In this document: positions 35,018-45,476 of the stretch, in pieces | Layout of the letters: every line of letters begins with the position of its first letter | How positions within the stretch are numbered: position 1 is the first letter of the stretch | From: Cephalotus follicularis | Lineage: Eukaryota > Streptophyta > Magnoliopsida > Oxalidales > Cephalotaceae | Direction of reading: 5' to 3' | Length of the DNA: 64,000 nt | Assembly: GCA_001972305.1 (NCBI GenBank) | Contig: BDDD01001755.1 | Location: forward strand, 82,929 to 146,928 | The notes under the pieces: generated by a model | Seen by the model: only the letters and a program-made list of their open reading frames with translations | What the model was told of the DNA's origin: nothing | Database searches by the model: none | Made by a program: the position numbers and the translations under genes

Positions 35018-35311
35018 GCGGTTCTCTTATTCTTCATACCCCAGTAAGGAGTCCTTGGCTTATAAAGTTACTGCATGCAGACAAACGAGTGGATATTAAC
35101 CCTTAGAAGTTATACAAAAGGTGAAATTAGATGGTCATCAAAATAGAACTGCACGAGGAGCAAGAACCGAGGCGTTGAATGGATGTACCCGAACTCTGAG
35201 AGATGCAGAAGAAGTGAATGTTTCCCAAGAGGTTGAAATGGTAGCGACGTCCATGACGTGTGAAATGGACAAGTGACTGATTGAATAAACTAGAATGGAT
35301 AAGTGACAGAC
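35018..35311 (+). other. Element G leader/decayed gag start
   Basis: Follows the primer site. No frame can be assigned to gag. It is interrupted by solo LTR F at 35312. Confidence 0.5.
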
Positions 35312-36571
35312 TGTAGCGCCCTCGACCCGAGTCCACTTTAAGCTCAAAGCGAGCTCTGAAGATCGGTGCGTTACGTGGGTGTAACCTTTGACCGTCAAAT
35401 CGTTTAATCATTCAACGATCCATTTCATATCATTTAATCTTAACCTAGATCTACAATCTAACATTAATACTCAATAACTTCACAGGATCACATATGCTTA
35501 CATCTTTGAAACACCAATTTCAAAATGTCATATTCTCATTATCATGATCATTTCTAATACCTTTACATTTATACATCAGTTAACATGTAACCTTACACAG
35601 TGGAAAAACATAAACTTATCACGTCATAAAACAATCATATACTCGCCTTTATCATTAACATCTCATACACTCAAGTATGTTCAATAACTTTTGATATCAT
35701 CATCTTACATAAAAACATCATAACCTATAGCATTTATTTCTATACTACAACATCTATACACCGTCTATCATAAAATGTTACATGGCACAAAACATTAACA
35801 CATGACATTAAAATATAACTGCATAGCATATCATACTCCTTTTTCCTTACACTTCTTTTGCGAACTTCCTCTACAGCTCGCAACTTCACGTTCAACGTTT
35901 CCTGGAAGATTTGTTTAAAAACAAGACATTGAAAGGAGTGAGCTTTAAAGAGCCCAGTAAGAAGCATAGTCATAAAATGTTATCGAAGTCCGTTATTTTT
36001 GATAGTTTATATCAAAACATTTCACTCATCATATATTTCATAATATCTTTGAAAATCATCTTCTAGTTTTATAAAACCGGAACATTTCTAAAATCATACA
36101 TTTTCTGGTATATATATAACCAGCATACTTCAAAACAATCAAAAACGTTTTCCAATCATACCTTCTTTTGGCTTGTATCACAGCCATACTTGAAAACATC
36201 AGTAAAATCATTTTCTTCACATTCATAAACAAAACATCTTTAAAACCCTTTTTCTGTTCATATCTCATGAAACGGAACATTTCATAAAACTTGGTGGTCG
36301 TGAACCTCTAGTGAACCCTTTGCACCGCTTCACCGGGGCATTGTGCACTCCCCGACTACTATCCTTACATCACATGCATGTCCGTCAGCACGCTTGGCTC
36401 CATTAACTTTGAGCATCTCGCTCCATTTTCCTTGGATCGTAATCCAAGGGTGGTTCATTCATTAATCTTTTACTAGATTAATCCTCACTGGATCGCAATC
36501 CAGTAGTTGTTCATTCATTTCATAAAACATTTCTTATACTTTGAGTGACCAGCTCAAAGCATTCATAACAC

Positions 36572-36750
36572 ATTTCTTTTCATTTGAGTAATTAACTCAA
36601 ATGCATTCATAAAACATTTCTCTTCATTTGAGTAGTTAACTCAAATGCATTCATAAAACATTTCTCTTTATTTGTGTAGTTAACTCAAATGCATTCATAA
36701 ACCATTTCTCTTCATTTGAGTGCTTAACTCAAATGCATTCATAAAATCAT
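36572..36750. repeat. 44-bp tandem repeat with hairpins in solo LTR F
   Basis: Four units starting CATTTCT at about 36572, 36615, 36659 and 36703. Each holds an inverted repeat such as TTTGAGTAGTTAACTCAAA. Similar short hairpins flank it, for example CTTGGATCGTAATCCAAG near 36432, CTGGATCGCAATCCAG near 36490 and CTTTGAGTGACCAGCTCAAAG near 36540. Confidence 0.85.
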
Positions 36751-37665
36751 TTCATAAAATCTTTCTTAATGCCTTGAGTGATCATCCCAAAGCATTCATA
36801 AAACATCATCGTAAAGCCTTTCTAAAACTGGTTTCTCATGTAGAAACATTCATTTCATTTCATATCACAATCATAAAACATTTCTCATCACTTTGAGTAA
36901 TTAACTCAAAAACTTTTAGAAAACAGTTTTGCATAACTTTTCTAAAATAGATATTTTGTATAGAAATAATCACTTTCATAGAAAACTTAAAACATAAAAG
37001 TTAAAGTAGACAAGTCAATGAATCTATAGAGATAAAAACCATAAAATTCAATTGAGAAACGAAGCTGCAATGAATTTTTAAAGTTGCAGTTTCCTTTTGA
37101 AAACAGGACCTGAGCAGTAGAAGAAAACATAACTTTTCACCAAGAATTTGACAGAATTTCGAGATGCATAAAACATAACAGTTAAAGTAGACATCTTAAG
37201 GTGTTTAAAACATTCAACCATTTGAAATTTCATCTAGAAACGAGCAAGATATGAATTAAACTATCTGCTACATAATTTTGAATCAAAACAGAGGAAGCTT
37301 TGACATAAATGGGTATAGAATTTCCTTACCACTTGATCTCCTTCCCTTCTTCTCTCCCTAGCATCCTCCTCTCCAATCTCAGCAGAAAGCAACCCTTCAT
37401 CAGCTGAGAAAGTGCACATATATAAAGAGAAAGGGAAACTTGGAGGCCAAGCTTGGATGGTGTCATCCATGACCTCACCCATGTGCCTTTGCTCCTTTAG
37501 CAGCCCATGTGATGGAATTCCATCCAATCCAATGATGCCACCTGCCCTTTTCTAGCAGAAAAAGATAAGTCTTCCATCCCTTGATTGACACGTGTCCCAC
37601 AAACCATTTAAACCCTCCGAAACAGGATAAAAAGCTAGAATTCTGCACCTGACACAGGGCAAAGC

Positions 37666-37992
37666 ATCGACTCTTTATCTCTAAGCGTCGACGGTCACGG
37701 CCTTATATTGAGGTCTTCAACTTATATCCCGACTAAAGCGTTGATGCTTTCCTACAAAGCGCCGCCGCTTTAAGTCTTCGTCCAGGTCAACTGACACACT
37801 TGTCATCAAAGCGTCGACGTTTACATTTAGCGCGTCGACCGTTGCCCAAAGCGTCGACTCTTTATCCCTAAGCGTCGACGGTGTGAGGGTTTTGTCCAAT
37901 TTACCCTTGCACTGGTTTAAAGCGCAGATAGAAGGGGTCTAAGCGTCGACCGTTACTACCCAAGCGTCGACGCTTGAAGTGGAACTGTCGGT
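37666..37992. repeat. AAGCGTCGACGCTT-type palindrome array in solo LTR F
   Basis: Cores at about 37666, 37687, 37740, 37761, 37813, 37834, 37853, 37874, 37945, 37966 and 37987. Steps are 21, 53, 21, 52, 21, 19, 21, 71, 21 and 21 bp. This is the best preserved array in the window. Confidence 0.88.
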
Positions 37993-38237
37993 GCTTAAGA
38001 CAGTTTTCCTTCTCATCACTTAGCCAAATTCCATTTTCTTCCGGGGGCACTACCCCCGACCCCCTGCCCGCTGTCCGGGCAGCGAGACCCCCGGTCTGCT
38101 CACCGGGGAGCGGAACCCCTGAACTCCCCGAGCGTAGGGTCATACTATGGGTCCCTTCAAATATTTTCCAACTACACAATAGCAATCATCTTTCCATAAT
38201 TAATATCTTTAATGGAAATTCAGGTCATCATACAGAC

Positions 38238-38934
38238 TGTATGGACTGGAATGAATGAATGATTTATTGGAAGCATAATTGTTTAACAGAATAAATGATA
38301 AGTGACTGATTGATTGATAGACTGAATGGTTTAAGGGATCCTAAGCTAGAACCCTAGGGGACTAGCCAATGAGTAATTGGGTGAATGATTGATTGCATAA
38401 TGGATTGACAGAATGAAGCATTGGATGTATGACTGCATAATGAATGATTGAATGTAGGATTGAGTGAATGATTGAATGATTGATTGGACGGCTACGTGAA
38501 CGAATGACTGATTAAAAAGGGATATGGTTAACTACTTGTATATATACTGGTATGAGACAGTATTCATATATTTAGTCAACCACTGGATGTTAACTATTTA
38601 TATATATGTTGTTATGGGACGACATATATATACCTAGTTAGCTTCTAGGTTCCCAAAAGAATGTTAAGATATTGTAATGAGACTGAATGGACTAAAAATG
38701 AATGGATTACGATTGAATGGGCTGTTATTGAATGAATTGTGAATGAACGAATTGAATGATTACGGATTGTACAGTCATGGAATGATTATGGAATGATGGA
38801 CTATCTGCACGTAGTGCGTACAAGGACTGAGACAGGAAGGTGTGACCTTCAATGTGCCAGAGCAGTCTCCGAACGCTAACCGAACCAAATAATGTCTACT
38901 ATGAAAACTCATAGACTCTTAAGGCAAAGTTGTG
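38238..38934 (+). other. Element G interior, decayed gag/protease zone
   Basis: Low-complexity sequence rich in GAATGATTGAATG words; no domain recognised. It includes two related TATA-rich segments around 38540-38640 (TAACTACTTGTATATATACT and TAACTATTTATATATATGTT). Confidence 0.5.
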
Positions 38935-39771
38935 ATACTTGCCTGGCACATGTTATGGACAGTAGCAGATGAGTACCGAAAACTAGAGGCTGTTCCAGAA
39001 ATTAGCGAATACCGGGACGTGTTCCGGGAAAAATTAACGCCTCTACCTCCTGATAGATATGTAGAGTTTTCTACAGACTTGATACCAGAATAGAACCTAT
39101 ATCGAGAGCTCCCTATCAAATGGCTCCTCCTAAATTGAAGGAATTAAATGTGAAATTGATGGGGTTACTCGATAAATGTTTCACGGGACTGAGTGTTTCT
39201 CCATGTGAAGCACCCGTCTTGTTGTTAAAGGAAGAACGGATCGTTGCGAATGGGCACCGATTATCGGCAGCTCAGAAAAAATATTCGCTGCCGCATATCG
39301 ATGAGTTATTTGATCGACAGAGGGGATCAACGGCGTTCTGTAAGCTAGATCTGAGAGCCGGACATCATCAGCTCAGAGTCTGATGGGAAGATGTTCTGAA
39401 GACAGTTTTTAGATCACGATATGGACATCAAGGGAATTTTGGGAATGCCGCTCGGGGTGCTGATTCCCCAATTGCATTTATGAGTATAATGAATTAAGTT
39501 TTCAGTCCATATCTTGATCGGTTTGTCGTCATTTTTATTAATGACGTCCTGGTATATTCAAGGACAATGGAGGAACACGAAGAACATCTATACTTGGCAC
39601 TGCAAACTCTCAGAGATCGTCGGCTATATGCCAAGGCAGCGAATAAAAATTCCGGTTGTTAGAGGTAGCCTTTCTGGGACATATCATATCCTATCCCGGA
39701 TTGTTAAGTGGATTCTTCAAAGACTGAAGCGGGCAAAATCTGGAAATGACCAATGAATGTGACGGAGGTCC
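38935..39771 (+). pseudogene. Element G reverse transcriptase remnant
   Basis: Across several frames: EISEYRDVFREKLTPLPPD, then PPKLKELNVKLMGLLDKCF, SVSPCEAPVLLLKE, YSLPHIDELFDRQRGST and KLDLRAGHHQLRV. Next come [15 protein letters not shown] (active site FIDD changed to FIND) and the start of the connection (NVTEVR). It is far more decayed than the RT of elements B or E. The frame then meets a non-coding insert at 39772. Confidence 0.8.
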
Positions 39772-40206
39772 GAGGGCCGATGTGTCTATGGTATCACGTG
39801 TGGCTCTCCTATCGTAACGTCCGAGCATGTTTTGCAATGCCAAGCTCTCCACTGGTAACGATAAACATAGCAACTATGTGCCAGTATGCACCGAGCGTTT
39901 CTCTGCCATGCATGCTGAGCCTATGTCCCGAGCTCTAACCCAGGCATCCGAGGACACAATAGTGTAGTGCACCATAGCTCCCTTGCGTAAGAACTCTCCT
40001 CTACTACAAATGGCGTATAAAGCCGAGGATGAATACCCAGTGTCATAAACATACCATAGTACCGAGCACTGTCCAGAGCTCTACTAGGCATGTCGAGCGC
40101 TTCACATTGTGAGCATACAGCGCTGAGATTTCCTCTGGTAACTATGAATCCCCCCTAGTGTGCATGCTATAATCCTGAATATTGTCTTGCATGCATGCCC
40201 AATAAT
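39772..40206. repeat. CCGAG-rich insert between two conserved pol codons of element G
   Basis: The conserved chromovirus string [10 protein letters not shown] is split: NVTEVR ends near 39771 and SFLGMAGSYRCF starts near 40209. The 435 bases between are rich in CGAGC, CTCTCC and CCATGCATG words like those filling the LTRs of the same element. I saw no clear terminal repeats; CGAG borders both sides. Confidence 0.7.
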
Positions 40207-41275
40207 GCGAGGAAGCTTCCTTGGCATGGCAGGATCCTACCGTTGTTTTGTTGGAGGATTCTCGCGCATAGCTATTCCTCCGACTCGATTGACGCAGAAG
40301 AATGTAGCGCTCGAATGGAATGGACAATGTGAACGAAGCTTTCAGGAGCTCAAACATCGTTGGACTTCTGCGCCTATGTTGGCTTTGCCGAAAGGTAGTG
40401 AAGGTTTTGTGATGTACAGTGATGCATCAGGCAGTGGCTTGAGTTGTGTCTTGATGCAAAAATGGAGTGGTGACCATATACACCTCACGTAGCTACCCAA
40501 TGACTATAATTATGAACCTAGTGCCATCCAGGCAAAGGTAATGTTGTGGTAGACGTACTAAGTCGCCAGTTAGCCTGCTTAACGATTTCTCGTACACAGG
40601 TATGCCAATGTTATTGGAAAACTCAATGTACGAATGGAATGCTGCTTAACACTACAATGAATGATCAAGGTGAATGGAAATGTGTTTCTGGATTCCTGGT
40701 GACGAATTAATAGGATCCCGAGACAGAGTTTGTACCCTTTATAGAATTAAAGGAGGAATTGTTGTCATACGCTCACCCCTCCAGATTTTCGGTGCATCTG
40801 ACGTTTAGCGAGATGTACTGTGATCTGAAGCTTATTTAGTCGAATAATATGAAGAAAGAGCAGGCACCGTTTTCACGGGCTTGCCTTGCCCTCAACTCAC
40901 GGTATCGATGCCTACCTGGGAAGGAAATGTATATACCATGAATTAGAGTAGTACAATGAGAAGCGTCTTGGTTTACCAAGAACAACGACTAACCTAAATG
41001 TTACATGAATAATTGTTGATCTCTTCTCTAAAAGTGCTCTTCTTCTGATGATCAAAACCATCTACTCTCGTGAACGGATAGAAGCCTTGTGCATTACCGA
41101 GAATGTAGGGCTTCGCGGGGTGCCGATCTACGTAATGACTGACAGGGACCCTCGTTATTACGTCCCGACTCTGAGAAAAATACAAGCAACTCTTGGTGGT
41201 CGACAGGGTTCCAACATTGTTTTCCATCCCCATACTGATAATCAGTCTGAAAGAACCCCATTTTGCTAGTTCAAA
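40207..41275 (+). pseudogene. Element G RNase H and integrase remnants
   Basis: SFLGMAGSYRCFVGGFSRIA, LEWNGQCERSFQELK, MYSDASGSGLSCVLMQ (RNase H) are readable at 40209-40480. After a poorly readable zone (40500-41040), integrase core pieces appear: GLRGVPIYVMTDRDPRYY and FHPHTDNQSERT at 41048-41260. Stops and frame changes are frequent. The zinc finger was not found. Confidence 0.8.
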
Positions 41276-41949
41276 ATGGGTGAACGGAGTCTTTTGGGAC
41301 CAAAGTTGGCGCCGGAGTGATAGAAAAGGGTTGTTACCGATGCGAAACAGAGTAGAAACATTATGCGGGCTACCGCATAAAGAAACTGGAAAGTACAATG
41401 GGAGACCAGGAAGGATGAGAAATTCCCTAGTGGCCTCCGATTTGATATCGAGGTGTGAATAGGAAGCATGATAATGGAAACAGTGGGCATAATTGATGGA
41501 ATTTTAGGAATGAATCGGTAACGAACCCACATCTTCTGGAATTAGTAAATGGATTTACTGTATTGTATTGATGAAATAGTAATGAAATTGTTGCGAACCG
41601 TATGGTTATGGGCCGAATGGCCCTGTATATGAGACCAAGGATTTAAGAATGTACTGTTATAGAGCATATGGCCAAGGACTGAACTGTTACTGAATCGTAT
41701 GTCTGGATGGTGTGCGTGGCTAAATATCTATATATGCTGGTGCGTCACAGTATACGTATTTAGTTAGCCCCTAGACGATCACCAGAACGATGGATTTATA
41801 AGATACGAGTATATCGTTAATGTTACGGTGATGCCATGGAAGAGTATAAGTGCAACGGAAGCGTAGAATAGACCTAAGGGTGATGTACCCTCACCTGTTT
41901 TACCCTAGAATCTCGGGACGAGATTCTTCTAAGGGGGGAGGGGGGGGAT
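41276..41949 (+). other. Element G integrase end and polypurine tract
   Basis: No chromodomain can be read. The last part, CTCGGGACGAGATTCTTCTA then AAGGGGGGAGGGGGGGA (about 41911-41948), is the typical chromovirus context directly before the 3' LTR. Confidence 0.65.
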
Positions 41950-44768
41950 TGTAATGCCCGGAATTTTATTATATAAAAGACTGACTTTTGGACTGGGCCG
42001 AAATGTTGGGCCATATTGTTAAAGGAGAATTGGGCTTGAAATATTCATTATTGCTATTGGGCTTAAAATATGATGAGTTGGAATTGAATTAAGGAAGAAA
42101 TGGCATTTGAATTTAGAACTGGGCCTTTTGGCTTTGGGCCATTTTATGAGGAAATGAAGAAGGCATGACTTGGACTAAATTGAAATTAAAAGAGGAAAAA
42201 AATGGCAGTGTTGGGCCAACACACAAGTCCTCAGCCCAATTCTGTGAGGAAAACGGAGAGAATACTCCAGGGAATTCTAGAGAATTCCACTGGTAGCTAT
42301 AAATAGTGAAGTGGAGAGTGGAGTGAGGGCTGCTGGAAAATTTGGGAAGAAGAGACGGGAGAGCTACCAAAGGGATGAGCAAAAGAACGATGCAGATTGA
42401 AGGCTAAGAGAGGAAGCTCTTGGATTCCAGGTAGGATCTACTCCTACTCAGTGTTTTCATCTCCACTGTAAAATGTTAGAAATGCTATGTTAATGATGAA
42501 AGCAAGTGCTTGTTAAATGTTAGAATGATGGGAACATTGGCCGACTAATGCAATACATACACACTGCATCATCACCCTCCCAGCCGAGCGTGCGTCCTAG
42601 CATCCGGGTGCTTGAACCACGCATTCTAACAGACCATGGCGCCTGCGTCTGAGCAGCTCCATAGTGAGGGCGTCCTCATATACTAAATGGCTGTCGAGGC
42701 ATCATTGTTGAGGTGCCGAGGAGCCATTGCTCGAGCACCTATATGCCGAGGAGCCACAGCGTCACAGTATCAAGCTCTCTCTGCAATGGCGCCCGAGGTG
42801 GCACCGAAATACCGAGCTTTCTATACCATGCGCCAGCATATTGCCTTCTCCTCAAGCAGTGTCCATGGCATGTGAATATAGCGTTGGAACCATGCGGGTG
42901 TCCGAGGACACGCATCGGAGGACACCCAGAATGGTATGCTATAGCTACCATGCATACAGAGATGGCACAAGAGAGCAAGCGTAATCCATGCATTCCTGAG
43001 CTTTCCATCCTCAGCATATCATGGTGCCGAGCAGCATCCGGTACGCATCCCATGCGTACCACAATGCCGAGCTGGTGTCCAGGCATGGCATCCATTTGCC
43101 ATGCACTTGAGCTCTCCTTTGCCATGCGTTGAGCTCTCCTCTGCCATACATTTGAGCTGTCCTCTGCCATGACCGCCGAGCATGCCGAGTGTAATGTAAT
43201 GAGTTCTCCACTGCCCAAACTAGACACTGACGGCACCACTGTCCACCGCTTGAGTCCGAGATTGCTACCATGGCTTCCACTGTTATGTCGATGACGTCGC
43301 AGTACCATTTCCATGAACTGAGGAGCCAGGCGTCCCGAGGAGCTATGTACCGAGGAGCCTAAGATTTCTGTTCACGTAAAGAATGTTTTAATATTTATAG
43401 CCGCAAGTGCACGGATCATGCAGTAACGGATCGAACACAGGGTAACGTAAATTAATTATAATTTATTCAACCTAGGCGAAGTATACCAATTTTGAGATAA
43501 ACTATTAAAAACTACTCCTAATTATGCAAAATAAAATAAAATAATTGAAAACAGGAAAGAAATAAATAAAATAAAATAACGGACTAAAATAAAATAATTG
43601 AAAAGAACACGTGCAAATTAAAACTAATTAAAACAATAAATAAAACTAAATATATTGATGAATGATAAAGCATAGTGCAAATTAAGGAAGGCAGACACTA
43701 CAGTGACTAGAAATGTATTGTTAGTGTACTATTAATGTAGTGTCAATGTACTGTACTGTGCCTAATCACCAATTGAGATGAGCTGACTGGTCACCGATTG
43801 AGATGAGCCGTCAGATCACCAATTGAGATGAGCCGACAAGGCTATTTTTGAGATGAGCATACGGGATCACCGAGATAGCCCAATGGATCACCAACCGAGA
43901 TGATCCGTCGGATCACCAACTGAGATGAGCCGACTGATCACCGACCGAGATGAGCCACACCGACTGCTACTGTTATTGTTACTATTATTGTATAGTGTAC
44001 TGAATGACTGTTACTGACACTGTATGATGCTTATGTTCCTCTCCTCTGCCTAACGCCTAGAGCGCGTATATTGCACTTCTTAACGCCGAGGAACTTGAGG
44101 AATTGGTCTGCCTAAAATATAATGTTGTTTTCCGTCCCGGCTCCTCTGCCTTAACGTCTAGAGTGCGTTATCTCTCCTCCTTTAGTAGGGCATGTCGAGA
44201 AAGGATTCATTGTAACTGTTAATGATTGCGAATGACTGTTAGTGACCGTAATGACTGAATGGATTGTTACACTGATCGCACCGTACTGTTACTAACTGAA
44301 TGAATCGTTTTGTGTACTGAATGGATTATTCTGGTATATTGCATCTCATTTGCATTGCATATGCCTGCTACATCTGGATCTCGATGCATGAGTGAGTTGT
44401 AGTTCCTACACGACCAGTGATCGCTGACCCATTGGATTTTAATTTAATGAGTCAGGTACAGATGGAGCTTCGCAAGCAAGCTGAAGATTGAAGCCCCGGG
44501 TAAGTCTCTTCCACAGCAGATCGACGATCAACTTATTTATATTTTTGAATATTGTTTTTCTTGACCTGCCGACTTGTGGCAGAGATTTTATGAACAGTAT
44601 TGTATAACACTGGGTTTGTCCACGCAAATGATATTTAATTGGATTTATTCCGCATGTATTATTATATTGTGAAATGTTTTTATTTTCCGCTGATTATTAG
44701 TAAATGAATGATACTGTTAGTAGCGCGTCAAACCTTGGGGGTTGACCATTGGGGTTTGGGGCGTTACA
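41950..44768 (+). repeat. 3' LTR of element G
   Basis: 2819 bp, TGTAATGCCCGGAATT to GGGGCGTTACA. Compared with LTR1 it lacks solo LTR H, has fewer 25-bp units, and has about 460 bp replaced by an Athila-LTR-like fragment at 43369-43672. Confidence 0.9.
43369..43672 (-). mobile_element. Athila-type LTR fragment inside LTR2 of element G
   Basis: Begins TGTTCACGTAAAGAATG and keeps ATTTATAGCCGCAAG, CATGCAGTAACGG and CCTAGGCGAAGTATACCAA, all shared with the outer end of the LTR of element C. It then becomes an A-rich AAATAAAATAA stretch and stops near 43672. No TSD is visible and flanking G-LTR sequence is missing, so it is a remnant of a deletion or conversion event. Confidence 0.75.
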
Positions 44769-44773
44769 AAGTC

Positions 44774-45111
44774 TCGGGCAATTCCAGCAGACTAATGGTA
44801 CCTCAAGAACAGTAAATCATAATAATGTTTCACACCACGTATATGGTGATCAGCACATATAAGTAATATGCTAAAGTAATAATAGAGACATACGTTTTCA
44901 TACGCCGTTGGTACTCCGTACAAACGATGAAATCTCGAAATTTTATTATATATATAATATACGTTTCCGCACATAGGCGGAACTCCGACCAATCGATGGA
45001 ACCGTTAATCTCTATTATTATATATGTATGTATATATATGTACATATATTTGTGAGAAACTAATTTAAATTACCTCAAATCTCAGTTGGATAGAGTATCG
45101 TGCTGATAACG
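44774..45111 (-). other. Copia M leader and primer site region
   Basis: Non-coding DNA between the G insertion and the LTR of copia M. In minus sense the LTR end TTTATAACA is followed by CGTTATCAGCACGATACTC (about 45093-45111), a primer-site-like string known from plant copia elements. The rest is AT-rich. Confidence 0.6.
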
Positions 45112-45321
45112 TGTTATAAACTTAAGAGATTAACTCACAAAAGAATATTGCACTATACAGAAATCCAGAGAGAAATTAAGAGAGAATAATAGATTTTTTT
45201 ATTATGAATTTTTTAACTTTTTTATAACAATACATTCCTATTTATAGGAGTTTAGAGGTTATTGAAAATATTTTTGGTTGTTAGAATAGTAATTTACTAT
45301 TTAATATTATATTATTATACA
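45112..45321 (-). mobile_element. 5' LTR of copia element M
   Basis: 210 bp, TGTTATAAACTTAAGAG to ATTATTATACA on the + strand. It is similar to the 170-bp LTR of copia J at 48359-48528 (shared ATTATGAATT, TTATAACAATA, TTATAGGAGTTTAG). Its outer edge is 155 bp from the BAHD start codon. Confidence 0.8.
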
Positions 45322-45476
45322 ATAATATCTTTGTTTTAATTGGGGCTGGTATTTCGCTCGTTATTTGGAAGTGCCCGTGATTGTGAACCCGATATGTTAA
45401 TATAAATACAATGCATTGCTTGAGACCTTACCTTACACATTCATACTTGGTCACTAAAATACGTTATTGAAAACAA
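45322..45476 (+). promoter_or_regulatory. Promoter/5' UTR of the BAHD gene
   Basis: Only 155 bases separate the copia LTR from the start codon. TATAAATA at 45401-45408 is a good TATA box, 69 bases before ATG 45477. Any upstream control element beyond 45322 has been displaced by, or is supplied from, the copia LTR. Confidence 0.65.

Larger units (their letters stand above)
35312..38232 (-). mobile_element. Solo LTR F inside element G
   Basis: 2921 bp, beginning TGTAGCGCCCTCGACCCGAG and ending near GGTCATCATA, with CAGAC TSDs at 35307-35311 and 38233-38237. It is the same family as the LTRs of element E but longer, partly through an expanded hairpin-bearing 44-bp repeat. On the minus strand CTTTATATATGTGCAC (about 37416-37431) is a good TATA-box candidate for the LTR promoter. 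Confidence 0.92.
28682..44768 (+). mobile_element. Degenerate chromovirus-like gypsy element G
   Basis: Outer LTR ends TGTAATGCCCG (28682) and GCGTTACA (44768) are flanked by AAGTC at 28677-28681 and 44769-44773. LTR1 is 28682-35000 (with solo LTR H inside), the primer site follows at 35005, and the interior is 35018-41949 (with solo LTR F inside). LTR2 is 41950-44768. The pol is badly decayed while the LTRs remain readily alignable. It is inserted in the leader of copia element M. Confidence 0.92.

Noticed and set aside
42739..43314. 191-residue minus-strand frame
   Set aside because: It is the complement of the CCGAG/CCATG-rich repeat in LTR2 of element G; a shorter, broken version exists in LTR1. 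Repeat-driven open frame.
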